This document shows positions 51,638 to 59,771 of a stretch of DNA of 64,000 nucleotides, piece after piece (the stretch's first letter is position 1; the number at the start of each line of letters is the position of its first letter). A program made the translations under genes and the position numbers. Origin of the DNA: Oscillospiraceae bacterium. GTDB lineage: Bacteria; Bacillota; Clostridia; Oscillospirales; Oscillospiraceae. The notes under the pieces were generated by a model, which did no database searches, was not told the origin of the DNA, and saw only the letters and a list, made by a program, of their open reading frames with translations. Location: contig SVLS01000001.1 of the NCBI GenBank assembly GCA_015067835.1, positions 117,007-181,006 on the forward strand, given 5' to 3'.

Positions 51638-52250
51638 AAGGACGCTCCTCTATCAGCTTTTCTTTTTCTGCCGCAAAAATAACAGAAAATACCTTGTACA
51701 ATCTGGCGAATAACACAATATCGTACTCAACGGACGCCTTCTGCACGCTGTAATCACAGCTCACATTTACCTTTACCGCCCGCTTGCGTACCCGCGCATA
51801 CTCGGAAACATAGCCGGCAATGGGATACACAATGCTGTTGAGAATACCGTACTGGATGGCCGCCGCAGCTGCATCCTCAGATGCCGCCACAATGTTCAGC
51901 CGCAGCCGTGTCACCGAACAGGCAGAAAGCAGCGTAAAAAGGTAACCGAACAGAGACACAAGGGTATCCACAAAGAGCTTGGCGGCGGAAATCAGCGATT
52001 CTTCTTCCACCGTTTTTTGAATGCTCTGCAGGTTCTGGAATTTGGAAATACCGAAGGTGTCCTTCAGTTCATTCACAATGATGCTGTCCGGATTGGGCTC
52101 TTCACCGAATTTAAAGAACAGTATCCGAAAATACAGAAGCATTTCCCCGTCTTTGCCGCTTTTAATATGCAAATTCACCGGCAGGAGCAGAATGATGGCA
52201 ATAATCAGCGATATTGTGCCGAAAATGGACCCTGCTATTATCCAGCCCAC
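51630..52250 (-). CDS. ytfI: DUF2953 membrane protein (YtfI-like)
   Basis: The about 206-residue protein has an N-terminal membrane segment (IIAGSIFGTISLIIAIILLLP), VNLHIKSGKDGEMLLYFRILFFKF and a long beta/alpha region with SVTRLRLNIVAASEDAAAAAIQYGI. DUF2953 proteins regularly sit before ytfJ. I chose GTG as the start because it lies seven bases after AGGAGG. The function is unknown, probably connected to spores. Confidence 0.85.
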   Translation of the reverse strand: MGWIIAGSIFGTISLIIAIILLLPVNLHIKSGKDGEMLLYFRILFFKFGEEPNPDSIIVNELKDTFGISKFQNLQSIQKTVEEESLISAAKLFVDTLVSLFGYLFTLLSACSVTRLRLNIVAASEDAAAAAIQYGILNSIVYPIAGYVSEYARVRKRAVKVNVSCDYSVQKASVEYDIVLFARLYKVFSVIFAAEKEKLIEERPYE

Positions 52251-52365
52251 ATTCAAACCTCCTCCGAAAAAGTATACTTATTGTCCCCTTTTTCCCATCC
52301 TTATTATACATAAATATCGGCAGATAGTCAAGCAGAAGGCCACGCCCAGAGGCGCGGCCTTTTCT

Positions 52366-53211
52366 TTATCGTTGTGCTGTATAAGAGGTGACATTGGAAA
52401 TCGTCTCGCCGTCAATCTGCAGTGGGGTGGGACGGTTAAATTCCACGGTGATGGTCTGTCCCTCAAAGACATCCACTGTCCGTTTGTGCTTCACATGCTC
52501 GCCCTTGAAAATAGAGGGGAAAATGATAAGGGAGCGAAGCTTGCCCATATCGTGCATAATCATCACCGACAGCTTCTTGTCTCCACGACGCTGGTTAGGA
52601 GCAGGAAGCATTCCGCCACCGTAGAATCTTCCGTACATTGTCGGTGCAAGCCACACCTTCTTATAGGTATGGGTCTGCCCGTCTACTGTCACCTTCGCAC
52701 CGGTGGGCTTATAATGAAACAGCAAGCCCTTGATGGCGATAGAGGTGTAGTTGATGCGCTCAGCGGAAGTCTCTCTCAAGCGATCGCCTTCCTCGCAGCA
52801 GTAGCCATCAATGCCGTAGCCAACGCCGTTGATAAAGTGGAACTTCTTGCCGTTGACGGTCACCGTAGGCAGCTCCTTCAGATATTCCTTGATGGAAAAA
52901 GGCTTGTCCCCTCTTGTGTGTCCCAGGTCAAGGGCAAAATCATTGCCGCTGCCGCAGGGGAAATACAAAATGTCGTTTTTGACATCCACCTCTTCCAGAA
53001 GATTGACAAACCGGTTCAGGGTGCCGTCACCGCCGCACAGAATGATGTAATCCTCTGCATCCAGGGAATACAGATTTTGCTCATAGGTTTCGCTCTTGGT
53101 CATATCGCACAGCACCAGGGGGTCGGAAATCATATTTTCCAGTTTTTTCACTTCATCCGTGCATTTTTTATTACCTGCAAGTGGATTATAAAATACATAA
53201 GCCTTTGCCAT
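52366..53211 (-). CDS. diacylglycerol kinase-like lipid kinase
   Basis: This 281-residue protein has KAYVFYNPLAGNKKCTDEV, the ATP loop ILCGGDGTLNRFVN, PCGSGNDFALDLG and NGVGYGIDGYCC. This is the DAGK catalytic domain of DgkB/YegS-type kinases, which phosphorylate diacylglycerol and related lipids. It lies between the sporulation pair and a third PlsC enzyme, fitting a phosphatidic-acid branch. It starts after AGGAGAAACG. Confidence 0.92.
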   Translation of the reverse strand: MAKAYVFYNPLAGNKKCTDEVKKLENMISDPLVLCDMTKSETYEQNLYSLDAEDYIILCGGDGTLNRFVNLLEEVDVKNDILYFPCGSGNDFALDLGHTRGDKPFSIKEYLKELPTVTVNGKKFHFINGVGYGIDGYCCEEGDRLRETSAERINYTSIAIKGLLFHYKPTGAKVTVDGQTHTYKKVWLAPTMYGRFYGGGMLPAPNQRRGDKKLSVMIMHDMGKLRSLIIFPSIFKGEHVKHKRTVDVFEGQTITVEFNRPTPLQIDGETISNVTSYTAQR

Positions 53212-53247
53212 AATCGTTTCTCCTTATCTCTCTGTCCGGAACCCTGC

Positions 53248-53994
53248 TCAATCCTGAGCGGCAGTCTCTTGGTCGGCCTGCAGCGCCTGAGAGATTGCGT
53301 CCCGCACCCGGTCTCCGATTTCATTGGTGCGCTTTTTATCAATCTCCTCGTAGGGAATTACCTCTAATACCCGCAGGGTAATCTGCGTTTTGTGTAGGGG
53401 AAAGTTTTTGTGGATCTTCTCCGTCCCCTCCAGGGTCATCACCGCAACAGGCATGTGCGCCTTTTGGGCAATTTTGAAAACGCCGTTATGGAATGGAAGG
53501 AGCTTGCACTTCTTGCTTCTGGTGCCTTCCGGATAAACGGCAACCGTATTGACGCCCTTTTCTGCAATACGGGCAGCCTTTTGGATGGTGGGAAGCGCCT
53601 TTCTGGGGTCTTCCCGGTCAATGGCCAGGAAACAGCATTTGCGAATCAACCTGCCGATGACGGGAATTTTAAAATTCTCTCCCTTTGAAAGATAGGCAAG
53701 ATGATACTCGGGAAACGCATAAACGGAAACAATCGGGTCAAAATTCGACCGATGATTGCTGACCAGCAGGAACTTTCTGTCCTGCGGCAGCTTCTCTGCG
53801 CCGTGAACGGTAACATGGCTGCGGGACATTTTCACCAGAAAAATCGCAACACCATTTAAAAGCATCCGGTAAAACGGGCTTTCCGTTTCAAATTCTTTTT
53901 TGGGGCTTACCAACAGCGCACTGATGATATAAACCAAAAGCACGCTAACGATAATGCCGCCCAGGATACCCAGCAATATGTATAACGCCAGCAT
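53248..53994 (-). CDS. plsC: PlsC-type acyltransferase
   Basis: This 248-residue protein has an N-terminal membrane segment (ILLGILGGIIVSVLLVYIIS) and the standard motifs NHRSNFDPIVS, FLAIDREDPRKALP, VYPEGTRSKKCKLLPFHNG and VMTLEGTEKIHKNF. Unlike the two shorter acyltransferases at 38.5-39.8 kb, it keeps the normal PEGTR box, so it is likely the housekeeping 1-acylglycerol-3-phosphate acyltransferase. The lipid kinase gene follows after 36 bases. Confidence 0.9.
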   Translation of the reverse strand: MLALYILLGILGGIIVSVLLVYIISALLVSPKKEFETESPFYRMLLNGVAIFLVKMSRSHVTVHGAEKLPQDRKFLLVSNHRSNFDPIVSVYAFPEYHLAYLSKGENFKIPVIGRLIRKCCFLAIDREDPRKALPTIQKAARIAEKGVNTVAVYPEGTRSKKCKLLPFHNGVFKIAQKAHMPVAVMTLEGTEKIHKNFPLHKTQITLRVLEVIPYEEIDKKRTNEIGDRVRDAISQALQADQETAAQD

Positions 53995-54022
53995 ATTCTC
54001 TCACACCCCTCATCTGTGACTG

Positions 54023-54517
54023 CTATGCACCTGTGCACACGCCGCTTTTTTCCTTCTTCTCCTGCATTTTATTCAGCACCTTTACCAATCGGGGACGGTT
54101 GTAACGCTGAATCAGAATGTAGGGCAGATGCCCCATAAACAGGTAAATCAGAGACACGATCACTCCGCCGATGCCCGGCCAGATAAACACACAGGAAAAG
54201 CCCAGCAAGGCCAACACCCAATGGGTACATTCTGCGATGCAGGTTTCCTGGGTCATCAGCACGATGGTGTCCTCTTTTACCATTCCGTTGATACCCTTTT
54301 GGGGCATTTTTTTGAAGATTTTGCTCATATCGGGTACATGCTTGTGCCAGCGATGCACCATCAGCTTTTTATATATCTGCCCGCCATTTTCAATTTTCAG
54401 CTCTTTGTAGGGGAAACGGTTCCATTTGAACCAACGCTTCGGCATCGCTCTCCCTACCAGAAATCCAACGCCGCTCATACAGAGTAAAAACCAAAAGCAC
54501 TTCCAGAACATTGCCAT
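54023..54517 (-). CDS. CrtO-like membrane acyltransferase
   Basis: Starting at MAMFWKCFW (nine bases after GGAAGGA), the 164-residue protein has two hydrophobic regions and the stretch ELKIENGGQIYKKLMVHRWH with KHVPDMSKIF. This resembles the glycosyl-4,4'-diaponeurosporenoate acyltransferase (CrtO) family, in which a tryptophan-lysine-proline-aspartate pattern near a histidine is conserved. No carotenoid genes are nearby, so the real acceptor is probably a glycolipid. The exact family should be confirmed. Confidence 0.65.
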   Translation of the reverse strand: MAMFWKCFWFLLCMSGVGFLVGRAMPKRWFKWNRFPYKELKIENGGQIYKKLMVHRWHKHVPDMSKIFKKMPQKGINGMVKEDTIVLMTQETCIAECTHWVLALLGFSCVFIWPGIGGVIVSLIYLFMGHLPYILIQRYNRPRLVKVLNKMQEKKEKSGVCTGA

Positions 54518-54633
54518 TTTGTCGAATCCTTCCACATCGCTTTTGCGGAATGAATGCTCCGCCTCTTTCATCCTCTTCATTTTAAGGCGCATTTTGCAAC
54601 CCAACTTCAACTGAATATCAATATTTGTTGAGA

Positions 54634-54668
54634 AAAGAGAGTATAAACCCATCGTTTATACTCTCTTT
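54634..54668. terminator. bidirectional terminator
   Basis: AAAGAGAGTATAAAC-ccatc-GTTTATACTCTCTTT, with T-rich tails on both strands. It ends the two-component operon on the minus strand. Confidence 0.95.
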
Positions 54669-54670
54669 TT

Positions 54671-55729
54671 TTATTTCTTATGTTTCAGCGTCACCGTGAA
54701 CCGGCAGCCGCCTTCCTTGCGATTTTCCACCGTCACCTTTCCGTCAGACAGGTCCACAATCCGCTTAACCATCGCCAAGCCCAACCCGTGACCTTCTGCC
54801 TTATGAGAGGTGTCCTCTTGATAAAACTTGTCAAAAATATGTCGCTGCGCAGCTTCGCCAATGCCGGGGCCTTCATCCTCAATGGTAAAGCGAACCGCGT
54901 TTTTCTGGGTCTTGAGGGCAATACGAATGGTGCCGTTTTCCGGGCTGAACTTAATGGCATTGCTGATGAGGTTGTCCCAAACGTGGTGCATCAGACCCTC
55001 ATTGCCATAATAAGTGACATCGTCCAGCTCCACGTCAAACTCCAGATTCTTTTCCGCCCAGGCATCCTCGTAGGCCAAAACCGACTGGCGGATCTGCTCG
55101 TCCAGATCAAAGTTCTTTTTGTTGGTGGAAATACTTTGATTTTCCAGCTTGGAAAGCATCAAAATGTTGGATGCCAAATCAGAAAGTCTTTTGGTGTTGA
55201 AATTGATTTTTTCCACATAGGCCTGCTGCGTTGGGCTGAGGTTCTCTCCGCCCTGAAGCAAGGTTGCGTAGCCGCCAATGGCCGCCAGAGGCGTCTTAAA
55301 TTCGTGGGACACCACTGACACGAAGTCATTTTGCAGCATTTCCGTAGAGCCCAGTTCCCGGGTCATCACATTAAAGCCGGTGTAGACCTCTTGAATTTCC
55401 CGGAAGCTGGTCTTGTCCGTCAGCTGGACGGAATAATCGCCGGTTGCCACCTTCTCCATCGCCTTGCGCAGCTTTTTGACGGGGTCAAAAAACTGCTTGG
55501 AAAGTACCCAGGTTATCAGGATTCCCACCAGCAGACACAGGGCAATCAGCTCCACCACAAAGGGAACCTTCCACCGGTCGCCCAGTAAAAACAGCAGCAG
55601 CTCATCCAGAGCATAGCCAATCACCACGCAGAACAGCATTTCCGCCGTTACATAGAGCGTCAATCTGGTCTTTAAGCCGATTTTTGCCGCGCCTTGCTCC
55701 ACTTTTTTCCTGTATTTGCTCTTTTTCAT
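54671..55729 (-). CDS. sensor histidine kinase
   Basis: This 352-residue protein has two membrane segments (LTLYVTAEMLFCVVIGYAL, VVELIALCLLVGILITWVL) with a short outside loop, a HAMP-type linker, the phospho-acceptor box FVSVVSHEFKTPLAAIGGYA and the ATPase boxes DNLISNAIKFSPENG, FTIEDEGPGIG and GHGLGLAMVKRIV. It starts in the last bases of the response regulator gene (ATGA overlap), forming a pair. The signal is unknown, probably envelope-related. Confidence 0.93.
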   Translation of the reverse strand: MKKSKYRKKVEQGAAKIGLKTRLTLYVTAEMLFCVVIGYALDELLLFLLGDRWKVPFVVELIALCLLVGILITWVLSKQFFDPVKKLRKAMEKVATGDYSVQLTDKTSFREIQEVYTGFNVMTRELGSTEMLQNDFVSVVSHEFKTPLAAIGGYATLLQGGENLSPTQQAYVEKINFNTKRLSDLASNILMLSKLENQSISTNKKNFDLDEQIRQSVLAYEDAWAEKNLEFDVELDDVTYYGNEGLMHHVWDNLISNAIKFSPENGTIRIALKTQKNAVRFTIEDEGPGIGEAAQRHIFDKFYQEDTSHKAEGHGLGLAMVKRIVDLSDGKVTVENRKEGGCRFTVTLKHKK

Positions 55730-56397
55730 AGCTTCACGACCTTATAGCCAATGCCCCGCATTGTCACAATTTTAAAATCCGGATTTTCCTTGAATTTCTC
55801 CCGCAGTCTGCCAATGTGGACATCCACCGTGTGGGTGTCGCTGCTGCTGTCATAGCCCCAAATCTCATCCATCAGCTGAATCCGGGTGAAAATGCGGCCG
55901 GGGGTGGACGCCATTTTGTAAAGCAGCATAAATTCCTTTTGCGGCAGCACGAGGCTCTCCTGCCCGGTTTGAACCGTCAGAGAATCCAGATCCAAAACCG
56001 TATCTCCCAGCGTCAGCCGACGGTCATTGATGAGCTGTGCCCGGCGCAGCAGTGCCTGCACCCGCAGCACCATTTCGTTGACATTGATAGGCTTAATCAT
56101 ATAATCGTCTGTGCCCGCCAGGAAACCCTTCTGCATATCGTCAAAGGAATCCTTCGCTGTAATCATCAAAACCGGTGTGGTGCTGCCGCCGGAGCGAAGC
56201 TCGCTGACGAACTCGTAGCCGTCCATTTCCGGCATCATAATATCGGACACAATCACATCATAATAATCCATATCCAGGGCGCGCAAAGCCTCCACGCCGT
56301 TGGTGACGCCCTTGGTTGCGTAACCATTCTTGGAGAGCACGTGCATAAAAAGCTGAAGAAGCTCTTTATTGTCCTCCACCACAAGTATTTTAAACAT
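55726..56397 (-). CDS. OmpR-family response regulator
   Basis: This 223-residue protein has the receiver domain (KILVVEDNKELLQLFMHVL, phospho-acceptor aspartate in DVIVSDIMMPEMDGYEF, lysine in TDDYMIKPINVNE) and the winged-helix output domain (LTLGDTVLDLDSLTVQTG and SSDTHTVDVHIGRLREKF). I chose the second ATG because it lies six bases after GGGAGGG. It partners the overlapping histidine kinase. Confidence 0.93.
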   Translation of the reverse strand: MFKILVVEDNKELLQLFMHVLSKNGYATKGVTNGVEALRALDMDYYDVIVSDIMMPEMDGYEFVSELRSGGSTTPVLMITAKDSFDDMQKGFLAGTDDYMIKPINVNEMVLRVQALLRRAQLINDRRLTLGDTVLDLDSLTVQTGQESLVLPQKEFMLLYKMASTPGRIFTRIQLMDEIWGYDSSSDTHTVDVHIGRLREKFKENPDFKIVTMRGIGYKVVKL

Positions 56398-56431
56398 ATT
56401 CATCCCTCCCGGTTGGTAACCGGCTTTATTA

Positions 56432-57076
56432 TTAACCTGTCTTCAAATCCAGCAGCTGCGCAAAATCAAATACATAGTAATCTGTTGCGCTCTTTATCGC
56501 TTCTGTGTAATCTCTGGAGCTGTCGTCATAAACGCCGCAAACGGTCATACCGGCGCTTTTGGCTGTTTGGCAGGCATTCAGATTGTCATCCAAAAACAGC
56601 ACATCCGCAACCGCTGTACCCAGCTTTTGCGCCGCCATTTTGTAAATTTCGGGGTTTGCCTTCGTCGTCTCAAAATCATCGCAGGACCATACATTGTCAA
56701 AGCAGTCGTAAATGCCCAGTCGTTTCAGACAGGCATCCAGCGTCAAATGGGGGCTGGCGGTCAAAATATTCAGGCTTATGCCACGCCGTTTTAATTCCTG
56801 CAATGTAGAAATGACATTTTTCTTCGCGGGGATGTGATAGAAATAAGCATCCTTCAAATACTGCTTCATAACCGAAACAATATCCTCCAGCGGGAGGTCG
56901 AGCCCCATTTTTATAAAATGCTCCGCCGTACCAAGGACACCCAGAGGCGTAATGACCTTAATTAGGTCTTCCTCATAAGGAATGTGATGCTCGTCCAAAA
57001 TCCGGAGCATCGAGGAGACAAATGTCGGCATGGAATCCACCAAAGTGCCGTCAAAATCAAACAAATATGTTTTCAC
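56432..57076 (-). CDS. HAD-family phosphatase (phosphoglycolate-type)
   Basis: This 214-residue protein has the HAD motifs: YLFDFDGTLVDSMPT (nucleophile aspartates), ISLNILTASPHLTLDACL (threonine/serine) and the acidic box VLFLDDNLNACQTAKSAGM with a later GVYDDSS. The cap domain after motif one fits phosphoglycolate or beta-phosphoglucomutase relatives. The substrate is not clear. It starts with GTG after AGAGGTG and stands alone. Confidence 0.88.
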   Translation of the reverse strand: MKTYLFDFDGTLVDSMPTFVSSMLRILDEHHIPYEEDLIKVITPLGVLGTAEHFIKMGLDLPLEDIVSVMKQYLKDAYFYHIPAKKNVISTLQELKRRGISLNILTASPHLTLDACLKRLGIYDCFDNVWSCDDFETTKANPEIYKMAAQKLGTAVADVLFLDDNLNACQTAKSAGMTVCGVYDDSSRDYTEAIKSATDYYVFDFAQLLDLKTG

Positions 57077-57161
57077 GAAATCACCTCTGCCAGCTTAGTA
57101 TAGCATAGTTTTCCCCGTATATCAAGGAAGGATCGAAGCAATCCTCCTTCCGCGTGTGGAA

Positions 57162-57185
57162 AAAGGGCTGCATTTGCAGCCCTTT
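57162..57185. terminator. terminator of the GDSL gene
   Basis: AAAGGGCTGC-attt-GCAGCCCTTT, followed on the minus strand by TTCCACACG, so the T-run is short. It overlaps the stop codon of the GDSL gene. Confidence 0.8.
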
Positions 57186-58242
57186 ACTTATCCTTCAATG
57201 CATCTTCCAGAACATCCCCAATTGCCTTTGCCATAGAGGCAAATCCCCAATCGTTGGGGTGGCAGGTGTCCACAGAACCATCATTTCCCGCAAGAGCCAT
57301 CAGCGACTTTCCATCCAGGAAATAAACATTCCCATCGCCATCGGCAAGTGCATTTTTGTAGGTCGTGTAAACAACTTCCCGCCTTAATTCCTCGTCCTGA
57401 TTGATGTAAAATTTCGGTCGTGACAACATCAAAATGGGTATATCGGGATGTGCCCGGCGAATTGTCTGGAACATTTTCTCATGGGTTTCCTTCAGATGCT
57501 CCACCGACGGCGCATTGTAATCGTAATCGTACACAAAGGCCGACATATCCAAATCCCGGATATATTCTGCCATCTCCGTTTCACCCTTGGCACTGCCGGA
57601 AAAGCCCAGATTGATATAATCGGCATTCAATCTGCGGGACACCATCGCGGTGTAGGAATTTCCGGGACGGGAAGCGCAGGCACCCTGCGTAATGGAGGAA
57701 CCGTAATATACAATGGGCTTTTGAATGCTGTATGGCGCAGGCGGGCACACTTGCGCAGATTCGCTGATGCCGATATGCAGCTCTCCTACATTGCTGTACG
57801 GTGGAAAATTGATGGTAATCTCCCGCATTGCAAAAGAATTGAAGCGCACAATGCTTTCATATCCGCTCTTCAAATCCACCGGCGGAATAAAGCTTCCCAT
57901 ATACTTTTCTTCCTCATCTGCAACATACAGGTCAAAACCCGCTGAACCCAGCTTTGCAAAATGGGACATTTCCTTTATTTCCGGCATCACCGCGTATATC
58001 GCGACATAAGGGCTGTCTGTCTTGAACCTCACTCTGCCGCCGGCGGTATTCGTATGCCAATAGGTCACCGGTTCGCTGACTGTCTCCGCAACGCGCTTTG
58101 GACATCTTCTGAATCGCCCATCCTCGTAAATCAAGCCAAAAACCTGAAAGGGTGCTTGGCGGACATTATAGAATTTAATATCGCTGACATCCAACTTGCT
58201 TTCGATTTTGAAATTGGAGTCCATCTTTTCAATCGTATTCAT
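57184..58242 (-). CDS. SGNH/GDSL esterase
   Basis: This 352-residue protein has an N-terminal beta-sandwich domain (about 1-150, with PVTYWHTNTAGGRVRFKTDS) and an SGNH hydrolase domain: PIVYYGSSITQGACASRPG (serine), NLGFSGSAKGE and DTCHPNDWGFASMAKAIGD (Asp-His). No signal peptide is seen, so it is cytosolic. It may deacetylate sugars or esters. The N-terminal domain is known in such carbohydrate esterases. It starts after AAAGGGGTAG. Confidence 0.88.
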   Translation of the reverse strand: MNTIEKMDSNFKIESKLDVSDIKFYNVRQAPFQVFGLIYEDGRFRRCPKRVAETVSEPVTYWHTNTAGGRVRFKTDSPYVAIYAVMPEIKEMSHFAKLGSAGFDLYVADEEEKYMGSFIPPVDLKSGYESIVRFNSFAMREITINFPPYSNVGELHIGISESAQVCPPAPYSIQKPIVYYGSSITQGACASRPGNSYTAMVSRRLNADYINLGFSGSAKGETEMAEYIRDLDMSAFVYDYDYNAPSVEHLKETHEKMFQTIRRAHPDIPILMLSRPKFYINQDEELRREVVYTTYKNALADGDGNVYFLDGKSLMALAGNDGSVDTCHPNDWGFASMAKAIGDVLEDALKDK

Positions 58243-58338
58243 CGAACTACCCCTTTCGCTTTTGCGCTATGTTAACAGTACCACAGAAAGGTGCGCTTGT
58301 CAATCACCCGGTAGGAACAGCTGCGCTGGCATAAAAAA

Positions 58339-58362
58339 CCTGCCGACCTTTCGATCAGCAGG
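58339..58362 (-). terminator. terminator of the lipoprotein gene
   Basis: On the minus strand CCTGCTGATC-gaaa-GGTCGGCAGG followed by TTTTTTATG. Confidence 0.9.
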
Positions 58363-58370
58363 CGCTTATT

Positions 58371-59228
58371 TTACCAGTTCCATTCTTGTTCTCTGAAACT
58401 ATCCAGATTTTCCAGAGGTACCACTTCCACCGGCTTTCCGCAGCTGATATACTTAACTTCCCGTTGGAGTCTGTAAGCAATGCTAAAGAAATCAGTGCTG
58501 TGGTCACATACAATGCTGATCTCGAAAACTCTGAGGTAGCCATTATCAATGGTCATAAAAATGCTTATCTCATCCAGATTAAACTCTTCACCCAATGCCA
58601 CCACATCAAGTTCCATCTTGTCAAGAATATATTCGTTGAACAGTGTTCCTGCGGTTGCTTCATTAAGCTTAATCCGAATATCCATTTGGGAGCCATCTGC
58701 AGTTTGCTTTACCTCCGCCCCGGTAAACAATGCTTCCGGAAGTTCAAGCGCCACGTCCTCCAGCTCCTCCGCATTCTTGTAGAAACGATCAAATTCCACG
58801 CGTGCCTTGTTTCGGGGGCCACCTGAATGCATATACTGCCACTCACCATCGTAATAATTGTAGCTCGTATCGTCTGTTTGCGGATATGTAACATCAATTC
58901 TTCCAGTGGGTTTTTCCGAGTCTCGGTCGGAAATAACCACACTTTTTTCAATGATTTCCTGGTTTTTCCCAGTATCATGGATGTCTGCACGCAGCTGGTA
59001 GGTCTTGGCCTCAAAGCTGGTTGCAGCCAGAGTCTTCGCCTGCGCATCCTTATAGACCTTGTAGATAGATGCCGCATCGGTTGCAGCAGGGCCATTGCTG
59101 CCGCCGCTATTTGCGCCACCATTTTCACTGCCGGAAGGGGCGCCAGGAACTTCTCCCGTGCAAGCCGTAAACGCAAACATGGACAGGATAATGCACAGAA
59201 CAAGAATCAGTGCAGATATTTTCTTCAT
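58371..59228 (-). CDS. lipoprotein of unknown function
   Basis: The 285-residue protein has a lipoprotein signal (LCIILSMFAFTACTGE) and a low-complexity linker rich in glycine, serine and asparagine. The rest repeats EFKTYQLRADIHD-like and VTYPQTDDTSYNYYDGEWQY strands, suggesting a beta-rich outer domain similar to those of the LolA-like or DUF lipoprotein group. No partner is nearby. It starts after AAAGGATG. Confidence 0.75.
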   Translation of the reverse strand: MKKISALILVLCIILSMFAFTACTGEVPGAPSGSENGGANSGGSNGPAATDAASIYKVYKDAQAKTLAATSFEAKTYQLRADIHDTGKNQEIIEKSVVISDRDSEKPTGRIDVTYPQTDDTSYNYYDGEWQYMHSGGPRNKARVEFDRFYKNAEELEDVALELPEALFTGAEVKQTADGSQMDIRIKLNEATAGTLFNEYILDKMELDVVALGEEFNLDEISIFMTIDNGYLRVFEISIVCDHSTDFFSIAYRLQREVKYISCGKPVEVVPLENLDSFREQEWNW

Positions 59229-59507
59229 TATTTTACACATCCTTTTCTATTTATCTCGGATAAGTAAAGAATAACACACGATATTTTCAAAGTCAATCTT
59301 TAGCGCAAACATGACGCATCGCTGAGTCCATCCTTTATGCTGGCAAGCAAATCCCCCGCTGCATTTTCCGTAGCAGATTTCATATTCTCAAGAAAGTATT
59401 CCGTCTGGGCTTTGCTTAACAGTCCCAAATGCGGTGCAATAAGTGCAGCATTATTTCAAATCATTTTCTTTGTGCTTTCTTGTGCTTGCGATAGATGGAT
59501 AAAAGCA
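59229..59507. other. intergenic stretch without gene
   Basis: An open frame of 74 codons at 59337-59561 has no ribosome binding site and runs across the terminator, so I do not accept it. Nothing else is seen. Confidence 0.6.
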
Positions 59508-59545
59508 AAAGCGGCTCGCCCGAAGGAGAACCGCTTCTGCACATA
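59508..59545 (-). terminator. terminator of the feo operon
   Basis: On the minus strand AGAAGCGGTTCTCC-ttcg-GGCGAGCCGCTTTTGCTTTT, a stem of about ten pairs with a UUCG tetraloop and a T-run. Confidence 0.9.
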
Positions 59546-59578
59546 TTGGGAAAATATTTAAAGGAAAAATCGCCTTAC

Positions 59579-59770
59579 TTATTGTTTGTTTTCGCTTCCG
59601 CTGCAGCCGCCGCATTTGCCATTGCATTCAGAGCAGTTGCCGGAGCATTTCGCGCCATTGGGGCATCCGATGCACTTAATCCCTTTCTTTTTGGATCTGT
59701 AAACATACAGCAGCGCAGAGCCAATAATAGCAGCAATGACTGCAATAATAAGAATATCAATGGGTTTCAT
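59579..59770 (-). CDS. FeoB-associated cysteine-rich membrane protein
   Basis: This 63-residue protein has one membrane segment (ILIIAVIAAIIGSALLYVY) and a cysteine-rich tail (CIGCPNGAKCSGNCSECNGKCGGC). Small proteins of this type follow feoB in many Firmicutes and may take the role of FeoC in the iron transporter complex. It begins one base after the feoB stop codon. Confidence 0.88.
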   Translation of the reverse strand: MKPIDILIIAVIAAIIGSALLYVYRSKKKGIKCIGCPNGAKCSGNCSECNGKCGGCSGSENKQ

Positions 59771-59771
59771 T

